From positions 33,577 to 97,576 of the forward strand of contig JAJRUM010000014.1 in the NCBI GenBank assembly GCA_024277815.1: 64,000 bases of DNA, given 5' to 3'. Positions 50,372 to 60,087 of the stretch are shown piece by piece. Position 1 is the first letter of the stretch. Each line of letters starts with the position of its first letter. Source of the stretch: Gammaproteobacteria bacterium. GTDB taxonomy: Bacteria; Pseudomonadota; Gammaproteobacteria; Xanthomonadales; SZUA-36. The translations under genes were made by a program, and so were the position numbers. A model generated the notes under the pieces. The model was not told the DNA's origin. It ran no database searches and saw nothing but the letters and a program-made list of their open reading frames with translations.

Positions 50372-52807
50372 TCACTTTGCGGGTCGCCTGATCATAGAAA
50401 AGATTGAGAGATAACGCTTGGTAATACTTTTCCAATCCATTGCTGAGACAAATGTCAGGCCGGCAGTGGATAGTCGTTCCCGGCGCTTCGGGGAGCCCGC
50501 CAGGTCAATGATTATATCCCGCATCTCGACCCAATCATCGCAGATGATAGCTTCACGCTGGTTCACGACGGGGATTCCTTCAATGCCCTTCGAGGTGCTG
50601 ATGACCGGTAAACCAGCGGCAAAACAATCGATGATCTTCATGCGTGTGCCACCGCCTTCGCGCAGTGGAACCACCGCGAGGTCACAGGCCTTCAGCCAGG
50701 GGCCGACCTGGTCAACACTGCCGGTGAAGTGCATGTTGGGGTGCAGGTTTTCGGCTGGCGGGTTGCGGCCGATGGCGATGACATGAAAGGGCAGGTCGGC
50801 GCTTTGCAGTTGCGGTAACAGGATTTCTGCAAAAACCTGTAGTGCATCGCGATTGGGCGAATAACAGAACGTACCGTGGAAAGCCATCAATACGGCATTG
50901 TCCGGTAGCCCGAATTTCCCCCTGATGTTGTCTATCTGCGGAAGGCTGTAGGGCACAGGATCAAAGCCGTGGGGAATGGTATTCAATAGTTCCTGATTGA
51001 CGCCATCATCGAGCAGTCGCTGCCGGTCATTGTCCGATACACAGATAACAGCATCTGAACGATTGCACAGATTGATTTCTATGGCTTGTAAATTGCGAAA
51101 CTGAGCGGTGGTCAGTTCTGGCACTTGCGCCTTGAGTCGGGCATATTCAACATTGTGCTCGACCAGCACCACTGCGGCATTGAGTATCTCCCGTGCATTG
51201 ATACAAGGCCTGGCATAGGCGGGAAACTCTGCCTGTAAGGTGCCGACTTTCAGTTTCTTGCCAACGTACAGGCAATGCCAGAAAAAGCTGCTATCGGTCA
51301 GGGGCAGGTAAAGAAAAGAATTGCTCCGTGGCAAGTCCTTGCTAAAGTGAAGCAGGCGGGCCACTTCGCGAGGCAGGCTTAACAGGCGCAGCCAGAATGG
51401 TAGCCGGCGGCGCTGCTTTACACCGTTTTCAAATAACCACCAATGCTTCCGGTCATCACTGACGATACCCACTTTGCGACCATGCTGTGATAGTGCCCGG
51501 GCAGTTTCAACAATCTTGACGGCGGCACCATGGTCGTTGGGGAAAAGGTCGCGGCGAGTAACTATCAGGATATTGTCAGCTGGCTTCGCGCGGATGATCC
51601 AGCTGAGGACAGCACACCGCGCCAGTCCTGCCAACCGCTTCAGTTGTTGTGGCCAGGGTTGTTTGTCCAGGGCAGTCGAAACTGGCTGCTGTTGTATGGC
51701 GGGCAACTGCGGGGCTTTAGCCGGCAGTTCAAGCCAGTCCAGCAACGGTTTCGCCACGATCTCGGGGTTCAGTTCTTCTTCGACCAGGCGCAAAGCGTTT
51801 TCCGAGCGCCGTTTCCACTCTTCGGGTTGCGATATGATGTTGCGTAACAGGTTTTCAAGGTCTTCTGGCCCACTGACGGTCCAGCCGGCTTCATATTGAT
51901 TAACCAGCCTGGATATTGGCAGGTAGTCGTTGCAGATCAACGGCAGGCCGTGGCGCAGAAACTCCAGTGAGCGGAAAGACAGGCTGTATTTCCTTTCAAT
52001 ATTGGGCCGCGCCACTTCCAGTCCAATATGTGCAAATTCCAGTAAAAAGCGACTGAAATCAGTGTAAGACGCGAGCTCTCTGGTCTGATTACCCGGTGCT
52101 GTCTGGTGCGAACTCTCTTTTGTGGCTGTGGTGTCGTGCAGACGATACTGCCCGCCAAACAGCACAAGTTGAGGGGCCTGAAATGCCTGCGTCTGTTGCA
52201 TCGACTCGATGGCCTGCCAGTATTCACCGGAATGTCGCCATGGCCAATCGACACCCCCGCTGACCAGAGTCCAGCCATCGACCTCCGGGTCAGATTCCGG
52301 CCTGCCGGCAGGCTCAGCGGCCAGGGGTATAACCAGTATTGGCTCACATCCGCGCAAGTCAAAGCCAGCCTGCAGCAGCGTGAACCAAAGCAGGCTGCGT
52401 TGTGCCTCATCGCCGGTCAATAGTAAGTCACACTTTGCCAGGTTATTCTGCAACCGCTGCAGGTCGGAACTCACCTGTTCCGGGTGACCATAGAGGTTTT
52501 CCAGTGGCCTGGGGGCAATAAAATCAACGATAACCGGTTGGGGCAGCTCAAACGGCAGTAACTCCAACAGTTCCCAGTAAGCAACCAGAATGACATCGGG
52601 ATGCTGCCTGGCAATCATTGCCTGCAACTCATCGCGGTTGCGGAAAGAATCGATTTTTGGCTGCTTCGTTGCTTCCAGCCAGGTCTGGTTTACCGTGTGT
52701 CCCGCGCGGCGCAGCGACCCTTCAAGCTGGGCTGTGCGAATGGCATTGCCTGTCACGACCGCGTCAGGTTTGAGCGGTGGCTCCTGTGCAATCAGAAGAA
52801 TTTGCAT
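50372..52807 (-). CDS. tandem GT4 glycosyltransferase
   Basis: 811 residues with two GT-B halves: about 1-380 (ILLIAQEPPLKPDAVVTGNA at the start) and about 412-811 (ILIVTRRDLFPNDHGAAVK, AFHGTFCYSPNRDAL, PLREGGGTRMKI). Each contains the E-rich donor-binding end of GT4 enzymes, though some residues differ between halves. Cytosolic, probably elongating a surface polysaccharide or glycolipid. It is 15 nt after mgtE and 80 nt before the putative ceramide synthase on the same strand, so a glycosphingolipid acceptor is possible but unproven. Confidence 0.8.
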   Translation of the reverse strand: MQILLIAQEPPLKPDAVVTGNAIRTAQLEGSLRRAGHTVNQTWLEATKQPKIDSFRNRDELQAMIARQHPDVILVAYWELLELLPFELPQPVIVDFIAPRPLENLYGHPEQVSSDLQRLQNNLAKCDLLLTGDEAQRSLLWFTLLQAGFDLRGCEPILVIPLAAEPAGRPESDPEVDGWTLVSGGVDWPWRHSGEYWQAIESMQQTQAFQAPQLVLFGGQYRLHDTTATKESSHQTAPGNQTRELASYTDFSRFLLEFAHIGLEVARPNIERKYSLSFRSLEFLRHGLPLICNDYLPISRLVNQYEAGWTVSGPEDLENLLRNIISQPEEWKRRSENALRLVEEELNPEIVAKPLLDWLELPAKAPQLPAIQQQPVSTALDKQPWPQQLKRLAGLARCAVLSWIIRAKPADNILIVTRRDLFPNDHGAAVKIVETARALSQHGRKVGIVSDDRKHWWLFENGVKQRRRLPFWLRLLSLPREVARLLHFSKDLPRSNSFLYLPLTDSSFFWHCLYVGKKLKVGTLQAEFPAYARPCINAREILNAAVVLVEHNVEYARLKAQVPELTTAQFRNLQAIEINLCNRSDAVICVSDNDRQRLLDDGVNQELLNTIPHGFDPVPYSLPQIDNIRGKFGLPDNAVLMAFHGTFCYSPNRDALQVFAEILLPQLQSADLPFHVIAIGRNPPAENLHPNMHFTGSVDQVGPWLKACDLAVVPLREGGGTRMKIIDCFAAGLPVISTSKGIEGIPVVNQREAIICDDWVEMRDIIIDLAGSPKRRERLSTAGLTFVSAMDWKSITKRYLSIFSMIRRPAK

Positions 52808-52822
52808 ACCGGGTTATCGCCT

Positions 52823-54187
52823 CTAGCTTGCAAGCAGCAAATAGCTGGCCAGGCCGACGAAGGCGAGGATGCCAATGACGTCAGTGACGGTGGTCAGGAC
52901 CACGCCACCGGCAAGTGCCGGGTCAATTGACAGGCGCTTCAGGATTACCGGGATCAGCGCGCCTGCCAGGGCACCTGCGACCAGGTTCACGATAATAGCG
53001 ATACCCATCACCAGGCCCAGGCCCGGATTCCCATACCAGAGGAAGGCGATGGCCGCCACAATAACGGAAAACACGAGGCCGTTGAGTATGCCAACCGCCA
53101 GTTCCCGGCGCAAAATATCGCGCGAATTATGCGGGTTGACCTGCCCGGTTGCCATGCCCCGGATGACCAGTGTCAGTGTTTGAGTGCCAGCTATGCCCCC
53201 CATACTCATGACGACTGGAAACAGCACGGCCAACTCTACCAGTTGGTCCAGCGTGGGTTCGAACGTGTACAGGACAGCGGCGGCCAGCAATGCGGTGATC
53301 AGGTTGACACCCAGCCAGACCCAGCGCCGGCGGGCAGATTGCACGATCGGTGCAAACATATCATCCTCTTCATCAAGGCCGGCTGCAGTCAGCACCATGT
53401 GGTCACTGTCCTCGCGTATGACATCAACCACATCATCAATTGTGATGCGGCCAAGCAGGAATCCGTCCTGGTCGATTACCGGGGCCGAAATCAGGTCATG
53501 GTGTTCAAATTCGATGGCCACCTGGTGGTCCGGCATACTCACTGGAATAGCCTGGGTTGAGGTGTCAATTAATTCTGAAACCTGGCTGCCAGGATCACTG
53601 GTCAGAACATCCGCCAGTTTCAGCTGGCCAAGGTATTGGCCGGCACGATTAACCACAAACAACTGGTCAAAGACCTTGGGTAAATCTGCTCGCAGGCGCA
53701 AGTAGCGCAATACCACATCGAGGCTGACATCCGGGCGCACGGTTATCACATCGGGGTTCATCAGGCCGCCAGCCGAATCCTCCGGATAGGACATGACCTG
53801 TGCCAGCCGTTCACGGTCCTGGCGGTCCATGGCATGCAGGACTTCAGTGATGACGTCGTCCGGCAGGTCGTTGAAGATATCTGCCAGGTCATCAATATCC
53901 AGTTCGCCAACCGCCTGTACCAGATCGTTGGCTGAGCTGTCGCGAATGAGGCCTGCACGGACTTCGTCGTTTACTTCTACCAGTACCTCACCATCGAGAT
54001 CGGTATCGACCAGCTCCCATACAACCTGTCGTTTGGCCTGTGGTAATGACTCAAGCAGATCGCCGATTTCAGCGCCGTTGAGGCTGTTTATCAGCTGCTT
54101 GACCTGTGACTGAACGCCACTGTCCAGCGCTTCAGACAAACGGTCAAGTTGACGGGCGGTCTTTTTTTCGTGCTGTGGTTCCCGCAT
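52823..54187 (-). CDS. mgtE: magnesium transporter MgtE
   Basis: 454 residues: N-terminal MgtE_N superhelical domain (about 35-135), a pair of CBS domains (about 140-265) with acidic residues, and five membrane helices (about 290-454, MGGIAGTQTLTLVIRG). It takes up Mg2+ and is gated by cytosolic Mg2+ through the CBS/N domains. It follows rapZ in the place where npr sits in E. coli. Intact by length. Confidence 0.93.
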   Translation of the reverse strand: MREPQHEKKTARQLDRLSEALDSGVQSQVKQLINSLNGAEIGDLLESLPQAKRQVVWELVDTDLDGEVLVEVNDEVRAGLIRDSSANDLVQAVGELDIDDLADIFNDLPDDVITEVLHAMDRQDRERLAQVMSYPEDSAGGLMNPDVITVRPDVSLDVVLRYLRLRADLPKVFDQLFVVNRAGQYLGQLKLADVLTSDPGSQVSELIDTSTQAIPVSMPDHQVAIEFEHHDLISAPVIDQDGFLLGRITIDDVVDVIREDSDHMVLTAAGLDEEDDMFAPIVQSARRRWVWLGVNLITALLAAAVLYTFEPTLDQLVELAVLFPVVMSMGGIAGTQTLTLVIRGMATGQVNPHNSRDILRRELAVGILNGLVFSVIVAAIAFLWYGNPGLGLVMGIAIIVNLVAGALAGALIPVILKRLSIDPALAGGVVLTTVTDVIGILAFVGLASYLLLAS

Positions 54188-54247
54188 CGTGTTCGCCAGC
54201 CTTGTGTTGAGGTTTGAGGGCGGCCTGTGGAGGGCCTCAGGCGCCCT

Positions 54248-54253
54248 ATTATA
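54248..54253 (-). promoter_or_regulatory. possible -10 element of mgtE
   Basis: Exact TATAAT on the minus strand, about 60 nt upstream of the mgtE ATG and just after rapZ, but no recognisable -35. Confidence 0.3.
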
Positions 54254-54286
54254 ATGAGTCTTGAGGGGATTCCTCCAGAATTCTGA

Positions 54287-55171
54287 TTAAGCGTTATTCC
54301 AGGAGGATTCTTCGCGGTGATGAACCAGCACGTTTTCATGCTCCTGACCCAGAAACGCGGCAAGTTTTTCCGCGAGGTAAACGGAGCGGTGCCTGCCGCC
54401 GGTGCAGCCAATTCCAATGGTGACATAGCTGCGCTGAGCATCTTTAAAAGCAGGCAGCCAGGCATGCATAAAGGTCTGAATGTCCCTGGTCATACTGCCG
54501 ACGGACGGGTTGTTTTCGAGCCATCGCCTGACCGCATCATCCTTGCCTGACAGCGGCCTGAGTTCAGACTCCCAGTAGGGATTGGGAAGTATTCGTGCAT
54601 CAAACATGAAATCCACATCCTGGGGAACGCCGCGCTTGAAAGCAAAGGACTGCAGAACAATTGTCATACCTCCTGAGTGGCTGTCCACACAGGCCCAGAC
54701 CTGCCGTCGGAGTTGATGGATGTTGGTGTTGCTGCTTTCGATAACCTGATCGGCAAATCGTCGCAGTGGCTCCAGGAGTTGTTTCTCTGTCTCTATCGCA
54801 TCCGGCAGTGGCTGGCTCTGGTGGGTTAATGGATGCCGTCTCCGTGTTTCACTGAAGCGCTTGATCAAAACCGACTTGTCTGCGGTGACAAAAATGAGTT
54901 TGCAGGTAAAGTCATTCGCCCGCAGCCATTTGATCCAGTCGATTACGACTTGCAGGTCTGTTTCGCCTGAGCGGGCATCGATACCCAGGGCCACTTTCCT
55001 GTACAGGTCCGGATTAGCCGAAATTGTTGGCCCGAAATCGGGCAGCATGGCAGCCGGCAGGTTGTCGATACAGTAATATCCGAGATCTTCAAGGGCGTTC
55101 AGAGCAGTGGATTTCCCACCACCGGAAATACCGCTGACGATTACAACATCCTGAGCAGGCTTGTCGTTCAT
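54287..55171 (-). CDS. rapZ: RNase adapter protein RapZ
   Basis: 294 residues. N-terminal Walker A GISGGGKSTALNAL and YYCIDNLPAAM, C-terminal signature IGIGCTGGRHRSVYLAEKLA. RapZ binds small RNA GlmZ and glucosamine-6-phosphate and controls GlmS in enterics. Its start overlaps the ptsN stop by 4 nt. Position after ptsN is conserved across gammaproteobacteria. Confidence 0.95.
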   Translation of the reverse strand: MNDKPAQDVVIVSGISGGGKSTALNALEDLGYYCIDNLPAAMLPDFGPTISANPDLYRKVALGIDARSGETDLQVVIDWIKWLRANDFTCKLIFVTADKSVLIKRFSETRRRHPLTHQSQPLPDAIETEKQLLEPLRRFADQVIESSNTNIHQLRRQVWACVDSHSGGMTIVLQSFAFKRGVPQDVDFMFDARILPNPYWESELRPLSGKDDAVRRWLENNPSVGSMTRDIQTFMHAWLPAFKDAQRSYVTIGIGCTGGRHRSVYLAEKLAAFLGQEHENVLVHHREESSWNNA

Positions 55172-55623
55172 GAGTGGGAATTGGATAGTAACTGCCAGAT
55201 TTCACCAGCACTCGACGCACCGCGAATCTGTTCCAGCAAGCCCTGGTCGCTGAAGCGCTCGGCAATGTTTTCCAGCAGCTTGGTATGATCTTCTGTACAG
55301 TCCTTTGGAACGGTCAGTGCGAAAAGCAAGTCCACTGGTTGGCCATCTTCGGCATCGAAGGGCAGGGGTTTTGGCAGGCGTAAAAAGAGCGCCTCCACGT
55401 GGTCTGTCCCACCGATTCGGCCATGCGGAATAGCAACGCCACCACCAAGGCCTGTGCTGCCGAGATGTTCTCGGGCACAAAGGCTTTCAAAGATTTCCCG
55501 TGAGCTCAGATTCTTGTTTTTTTTCGCCAGCGTCACGCTGATTAGTTCGAGCAGGCGCTTTTTACTGTTTATCCTGACGCCTGCAAGTATACGATCCGGG
55601 CTTAACAGGTCGCTATCGAGCAT
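55168..55623 (-). CDS. ptsN: nitrogen PTS enzyme IIA (PtsN)
   Basis: 151 residues, EIIA-Fru/Ntr fold; the phospho-accepting His is in GGGVAIPHGRIGG near residue 65. It regulates K+ uptake, sigma-54-linked and other processes through protein-protein contact rather than sugar transport. It overlaps rapZ by 4 nt and lies 50 nt after hpf. Confidence 0.94.
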   Translation of the reverse strand: MLDSDLLSPDRILAGVRINSKKRLLELISVTLAKKNKNLSSREIFESLCAREHLGSTGLGGGVAIPHGRIGGTDHVEALFLRLPKPLPFDAEDGQPVDLLFALTVPKDCTEDHTKLLENIAERFSDQGLLEQIRGASSAGEIWQLLSNSHS

Positions 55624-55673
55624 GAAGCATTACCCATGTTGTCCGTAAGGGGGCCAGCCAGGCGGAACAGGCC

Positions 55674-56003
55674 CTAGTTTTCATCTTCCGGCATGACCTG
55701 TTCGGGCCGGACGTGGTGATGGCTGGTGATTCGATCTTTGTAGCGCCTGACCTGGCGGTCCAGTTTATCTACCAGTCCGTCTATTGATGCGTACATATCA
55801 GTTGCACTTTCGGTAGCAAAAAGCGTACGTCCACCGGCATTTACCGTGGCTTCAGCCTGCTGTTGCAGTTTCTCAATATTCAGAATGACCTGGATGGAGT
55901 TCACCTGGTCGAAATGGCGGGTTAGCTTCTGCATTTTCTCGGTAACGTAGGCACGTAGTGCGGGGGTAACTTCAACATGATGACCGGTAATATTGATTTG
56001 CAT
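55674..56003 (-). CDS. hpf: ribosome hibernation promoting factor HPF
   Basis: 109 residues from ATG 56003 (MQINITGHHVEVTPALRAYV), a short-form HPF. GGAG lies 7 nt before this ATG; the TTG just upstream at 56006 is too close to the SD. The family promotes 100S ribosome dimers or inactivates 70S in stationary phase. Between rpoN and ptsN, its conserved place. Confidence 0.94.
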   Translation of the reverse strand: MQINITGHHVEVTPALRAYVTEKMQKLTRHFDQVNSIQVILNIEKLQQQAEATVNAGGRTLFATESATDMYASIDGLVDKLDRQVRRYKDRITSHHHVRPEQVMPEDEN

Positions 56004-56039
56004 CAATTGTCTCCTGATTTTATGTAGTACTCACTACCA

Positions 56040-56067
56040 GATATAAGGTCGTTGCGGCTCGTATCAA
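56040..56067 (-). promoter_or_regulatory. candidate promoter for hpf-ptsN-rapZ
   Basis: On the minus strand TTGATA (56067-56062), a 16-nt spacer, TATATC (56045-56040), about 35 nt upstream of the hpf ATG. The 206-nt gap after rpoN otherwise shows nothing clear. Confidence 0.4.
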
Positions 56068-56212
56068 TGGGGCCTGACGGTGTATCGGCCTGTTTTGCTG
56101 AACCTGATGTTTGCATAGTTCCGGATGGTATTTTTCGCGACTGTACCCACAGTCTATACTTCAGATAATGAATTTTCTATCCTTCCTGCGGTACTTCAAG
56201 GCAGCATTGCCT

Positions 56213-57691
56213 CTAGAAATTTACGTTTCTGCGGTATGCGCGTCGGCGCTCGCTGGATGAGCCTATTCCCTGGGACTCACGGTATTTAGCGACGGTCCGC
56301 CGGGCCACCAGAATACCGATTTCACTCAAAAGTTCAGAAATCTCCTGGTCGCTGAGCGGTTGTCCGGGCGGTTCGTTTTCAATCAGTATCTGGATACGGG
56401 CCTTGGTAGCGGTTGCGCTGACCTGGCCGCCGCTGATGGTACGAACATGGCTGGAGAAGAAATACTTGAGCTCGTATATACCTCTTGGCGTCAGCATATA
56501 TTTGCGGGTCGTGGCTCTGGATACAGTTGATTCATGCACGCCCACGCGTTCTGACACCTCTTTGAGGATGAGTGGTTTCATAGCAATCTCACCATCGGCG
56601 AGAAAACCTTTTTGAGTATCAACGATGCATTGAGAAACTTTTAACAGTGTACGGTTGCGCAATTCCAGGCTGGACAGCAGCCAGCGCGCTTCCTGCAGGC
56701 GGCCGCGCAGATACTCAGCATCCTTGCCACCGGATTTGCGCAGCAGGGAAACGTAGTACTTGTTCAAGCGCAGACTCGGATTACTGTCCGGGCTTAAAGT
56801 TGTCACCCATTCATCGCCATCAAGGCGAACATAGACATCAGGTACAAGATATTCATCCCGCCGATTGTCGAAGCGCGCGCCGGGCCTGGGTTCCAGTCCG
56901 CGAATCAATTCCAGTGCCTGCTTGAGGCTTTCTGAAGACGCCCCGGTCCTGCGCAGCATCTCCTCATAGTCGTTGGCCGCTATCAGGTCAAGGTGGTCTT
57001 TCGCGAGCCTTAGTGCCAGATCTCTGCCTGCGGTGCCGGCTGGCTGAGCGCGTAACTGGATAACGATACATTCGCCGGTGCTGCGACTGGCTACGCCCAC
57101 TGGCTCCAGGCGTTGTACACGGTGTAAAACGGCGATGATCTCGTCGTCTTCAACCAGAACTTCCGGTAACAGGCTGGTGCGAATCTCGGTTATCTCATCG
57201 GTCAGGAAGCCATCGTCATCCAGTGCGTAGACAATGGCTGCGGCGATGGCCGCATCAAGTTCGCTGAAGTGCGCAAGACGAATTTGTGCGAGCAAATGTT
57301 CGCGCAATGAAGCAGAGCTGCTGTCAGCGATCTGGCGCTCGGAAAAGTCATCCGTCCAGGCCGGGCTATCTGACCATTGTTCCGGCTCTGAGCCTGTCTG
57401 CCACTGATCGGGATCGTAGTCATCCGAGGGATAATCCTGATCATCCTGGCCTTGCCCCTCTTCTGCCTGGCGGGTTTCGGCCATCTCACTTTCCAGCGAG
57501 ACCTCGGTGCGCTCCTGTTCTTCAGTGCTGACATCCTGTTCGTGATCCAGTAACGGGTTTTCATCGACCAGTTCCTGGATGTAATCACGCAGCTCAATGC
57601 GGTTCAGTTGCAACAGCCTGATGGCTTGTTGTAGCTGCGGCGCCAGCGCCAGCTTTTGTGACAGCCTGAGTTGTAAGGAAGGGTGTGCCAT
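56213..57691 (-). CDS. rpoN: RNA polymerase sigma-54 factor RpoN
   Basis: 492 residues. N-terminal Q-rich activator-interaction region (LRLSQKLALAPQLQQAIRLL), acidic linker, core-binding domain, and the C-terminal RpoN box ARRTVAKYRE. RpoN directs transcription from -24/-12 promoters activated by enhancer-binding proteins such as PilR. The exact sigma-54 site upstream of pilA is a likely target in this window. lptB precedes it by 24 nt. Confidence 0.96.
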   Translation of the reverse strand: MAHPSLQLRLSQKLALAPQLQQAIRLLQLNRIELRDYIQELVDENPLLDHEQDVSTEEQERTEVSLESEMAETRQAEEGQGQDDQDYPSDDYDPDQWQTGSEPEQWSDSPAWTDDFSERQIADSSSASLREHLLAQIRLAHFSELDAAIAAAIVYALDDDGFLTDEITEIRTSLLPEVLVEDDEIIAVLHRVQRLEPVGVASRSTGECIVIQLRAQPAGTAGRDLALRLAKDHLDLIAANDYEEMLRRTGASSESLKQALELIRGLEPRPGARFDNRRDEYLVPDVYVRLDGDEWVTTLSPDSNPSLRLNKYYVSLLRKSGGKDAEYLRGRLQEARWLLSSLELRNRTLLKVSQCIVDTQKGFLADGEIAMKPLILKEVSERVGVHESTVSRATTRKYMLTPRGIYELKYFFSSHVRTISGGQVSATATKARIQILIENEPPGQPLSDQEISELLSEIGILVARRTVAKYRESQGIGSSSERRRAYRRNVNF

Positions 57692-57715
57692 GCTTACAGG
57701 ATACAGGCCAACAGC

Positions 57716-58435
57716 TTAGAGGTGGAATTCTGTGCCAAGATAAACTTTGCGCACATCTTCATTTGCCAGAATAGTGTCGGGGCTACCCTTGGCCAGTACC
57801 TGGCCCTCGTTGAGGATATACGCATGGTGACATATCCCGAGCGTTTCCCTGACATTGTGGTCGGTAATCAGTACGCCAATGTCCTGGTCGATCAAATGTT
57901 TGACGATACCCTGGATTTCCTTGACAGAAATGGGGTCAACCCCGGCAAAGGGCTCATCCAGCAGGATAAATCGTGGCCTGGCAGCGAGTGCGCGGGCAAT
58001 TTCTACCCGGCGCCGCTCTCCGCCTGACAAAATCTGGCCCATTTGATCGGACAGATGGGCAACGCCCAGTTCTTCCATCAATGTTTGCAACAGTTCGTTG
58101 CGGCTGTCGGTATCAAGGTCAGGGCGTAACTCCAGAATTGCCATGATATTGTCGCGGACTGAAAGCTTCCGGAACACCGAAGCTTCCTGTGGGAGGTAGC
58201 CAACGCCAAGGCTCGAGCGGATATTGACCGGCTTGTGTGTGATGTCCACATCGTCGACAGTAATGCGACCTTTATCGGTTGGGACCAGCCCTACAATCAT
58301 GTAAAAGCAGGTTGTTTTGCCGGCACCATTCGGGCCAAGCAGGCCGACGACCTGACCGGGTTCAACCTCGATATCCACCCCGCGAACAACTGCCTTGTTA
58401 CGGTAGGATTTGTGCAAGTTGGTTGCTTTCAGCAT
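57716..58435 (-). CDS. lptB: LPS transport ATPase LptB
   Basis: 239 residues from ATG 58435 ([17 protein letters not shown]); in-frame codons continue to 58573 but overlap lptA. ABC ATPase: Walker [10 protein letters not shown], signature [12 protein letters not shown], Walker [13 protein letters not shown]. It drives LptFG. The start is one base after the lptA stop (TGAGATG), so coupling is tight. It would serve whichever LptFG is in the cell, including the locus copies at 42.9-45.1 kb. Confidence 0.96.
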   Translation of the reverse strand: MLKATNLHKSYRNKAVVRGVDIEVEPGQVVGLLGPNGAGKTTCFYMIVGLVPTDKGRITVDDVDITHKPVNIRSSLGVGYLPQEASVFRKLSVRDNIMAILELRPDLDTDSRNELLQTLMEELGVAHLSDQMGQILSGGERRRVEIARALAARPRFILLDEPFAGVDPISVKEIQGIVKHLIDQDIGVLITDHNVRETLGICHHAYILNEGQVLAKGSPDTILANEDVRKVYLGTEFHL

Positions 58436-58436
58436 C

Positions 58437-59000
58437 TCAGTCGCTACCCTCATCAGCATTGTCTTTGCTTGTACTGCTGCTATTTTCCAGCATTTCCGGA
58501 TCCAGTCGGATATGAATTCTGCCGTTGCCATCTTCGGAGCTACTGCCCTTAAAGTGCTGTGCTTTGAGGTCATAGGTCAGAAAATCCCCTGAGATCCGGT
58601 ACTGGGGGTGTTCAACATCGGCATTGCCGGTGAGGGTCACCAAGCCATTGGCAACCTGGTATTCAATCACCCTGGCATAGGCCTTGACCAAGCCCTGTTC
58701 TTCAATTTCCTGTTCCAGAAAAGCGGGTTGGCCCCGGAAGGTGACCGTTTGCACCCGCCCATCGGTCTTTTTTACCTCTGCCTCGTCGGCTTTTATGTGC
58801 AGGGAGCCCTGGCGTATTTCAACATCTCCCCGCATGGTGGTAATACCGTCGCCCAGGGTTCCGTCAGTGGAACTGGCGTTAATTTCAAGCGGTTGCTGCC
58901 GGTCAGTTTCCAATGCTGTGGCGCTCATGCTAACAGCCAACACGAGTAGCACTGGCCACAGACGATAGTGACGCGTGAACGGAAAACTAGTTAACTGCAT
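58437..59000 (-). CDS. lptA: periplasmic LPS-binding protein LptA (canonical)
   Basis: 187 residues with signal peptide ([17 protein letters not shown]) and an OstA jellyroll ([38 protein letters not shown]). It bridges LptC and LptD in the periplasm. It overlaps lptC by 14 nt. It is the orthologue of E. coli LptA by synteny; the LptA-like protein at 45.2 kb is a diverged paralogue. Confidence 0.94.
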   Translation of the reverse strand: MQLTSFPFTRHYRLWPVLLVLAVSMSATALETDRQQPLEINASSTDGTLGDGITTMRGDVEIRQGSLHIKADEAEVKKTDGRVQTVTFRGQPAFLEQEIEEQGLVKAYARVIEYQVANGLVTLTGNADVEHPQYRISGDFLTYDLKAQHFKGSSSEDGNGRIHIRLDPEMLENSSSTSKDNADEGSD

Positions 59001-59550
59001 AAGTAGACCTGACCTGTTGTTTTAATTCAAATGTGTCGTTCATCATATCCAGTTCCAGGCCCACGGCATCGGTGAGATTGTAGCCATCGAATATGCTGAC
59101 CGGTTCAGTGGTACTGGCGGTTTGGGGCGTGACTTCGATGCTGACCTCGCTGGTGTTGAGTTCAACACGGTTGCCAGTCAATAGCTCCATTCTTTGGACA
59201 TATACCTTGCCAGACAATTCAACATGCTCCTTGTCGGCAGTTATTGTGGCCGAATCAGCGGTCAGATTCCATGTGATATTTGGCTGGTTCAATACCAGCT
59301 GTGGGTTCTTGATGGTGCCTATTTCCAGTTCCGGGTTGTTGCTCAAAACGGGCGCAGTCATGCTTAACGTTGGCTGACCATCGATGTCGTAGACCTGCAG
59401 TTCAAAGTCACGCAGCACGTAATTGAGTTTAGGATTAAAGCCGCTGACGCGCTCAGGCCGGTCATCGCGCTGTTCACGACTGATCCAGTAGCTGACACCT
59501 GTCAGCAGGATCAGTGCGACTATTCCGCGCTGTGTATTGCGAGTGATCAT
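58987..59550 (-). CDS. lptC: LPS export protein LptC
   Basis: 187 residues from ATG 59550, one N-terminal membrane helix (IVALILLTGVSYWIS) and a periplasmic jellyroll. LptC accepts LPS from LptFG and passes it to LptA. The start overlaps the kdsC stop by 4 nt (ATGA). A longer in-frame version begins within kdsC at 59613 and is unlikely. Confidence 0.92.
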   Translation of the reverse strand: MITRNTQRGIVALILLTGVSYWISREQRDDRPERVSGFNPKLNYVLRDFELQVYDIDGQPTLSMTAPVLSNNPELEIGTIKNPQLVLNQPNITWNLTADSATITADKEHVELSGKVYVQRMELLTGNRVELNTSEVSIEVTPQTASTTEPVSIFDGYNLTDAVGLELDMMNDTFELKQQVRSTYAVN

Positions 59551-60086
59551 GAGGCCAGAATTTTTTCCAGAATGACGGTGTCCTGGCTTTGGGCGGCCAG
59601 TAGCAGGTTGCAAATCTCCCGCACGGCTCCCTCACCGCCATTGCGCCGGGTAACCCAGTGCACGCGTTCTTTTACATATTCATCGGCGTCTGCGACGGAG
59701 ACGGCCAGCCCAACCTTTAACAGCACCGGCAAATCGATCCAGTCGTCGCCGGCAAAACATACCTGCTCTGCAGTCAGGTCTGTGGCACTCAGCAGGTGCT
59801 CGAAGGCATTTAATTTATCTTCACGCCCCTGGTATACGTGCCTGATGCCCAGTTGGTCCATGCGTTGGGAAACAATTGCGGATTTCCTGCCGGTGATAAC
59901 TGCAACTTCGATGCCGCAACTTTGCAGGGCTTTCATGCCAAGCCCGTCGCGGGTGTTGAAGGCTTTCATTTCATTACCTGCATTGTCAAGGTAAAGCCTG
60001 CCATCAGTGAGCACGCCATCAACATCCAGCACCAGCATACGGATGCCCGCCGCACGTTCCTGCAATGCCGGATCAATTACTGGCAT
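59547..60086 (-). CDS. kdsC: Kdo-8-phosphate phosphatase KdsC
   Basis: 179 residues, HAD phosphatase: LDVDGVLTDGRLYLD nucleophile motif near residue 20 and GDDWIDLPVL late motif. Converts Kdo-8-phosphate to Kdo, needed for lipid A core. kdsD is directly upstream (1 nt gap) and lptC downstream (4-nt overlap). Confidence 0.95.
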   Translation of the reverse strand: MPVIDPALQERAAGIRMLVLDVDGVLTDGRLYLDNAGNEMKAFNTRDGLGMKALQSCGIEVAVITGRKSAIVSQRMDQLGIRHVYQGREDKLNAFEHLLSATDLTAEQVCFAGDDWIDLPVLLKVGLAVSVADADEYVKERVHWVTRRNGGEGAVREICNLLLAAQSQDTVILEKILAS

Positions 60087-60087
60087 T

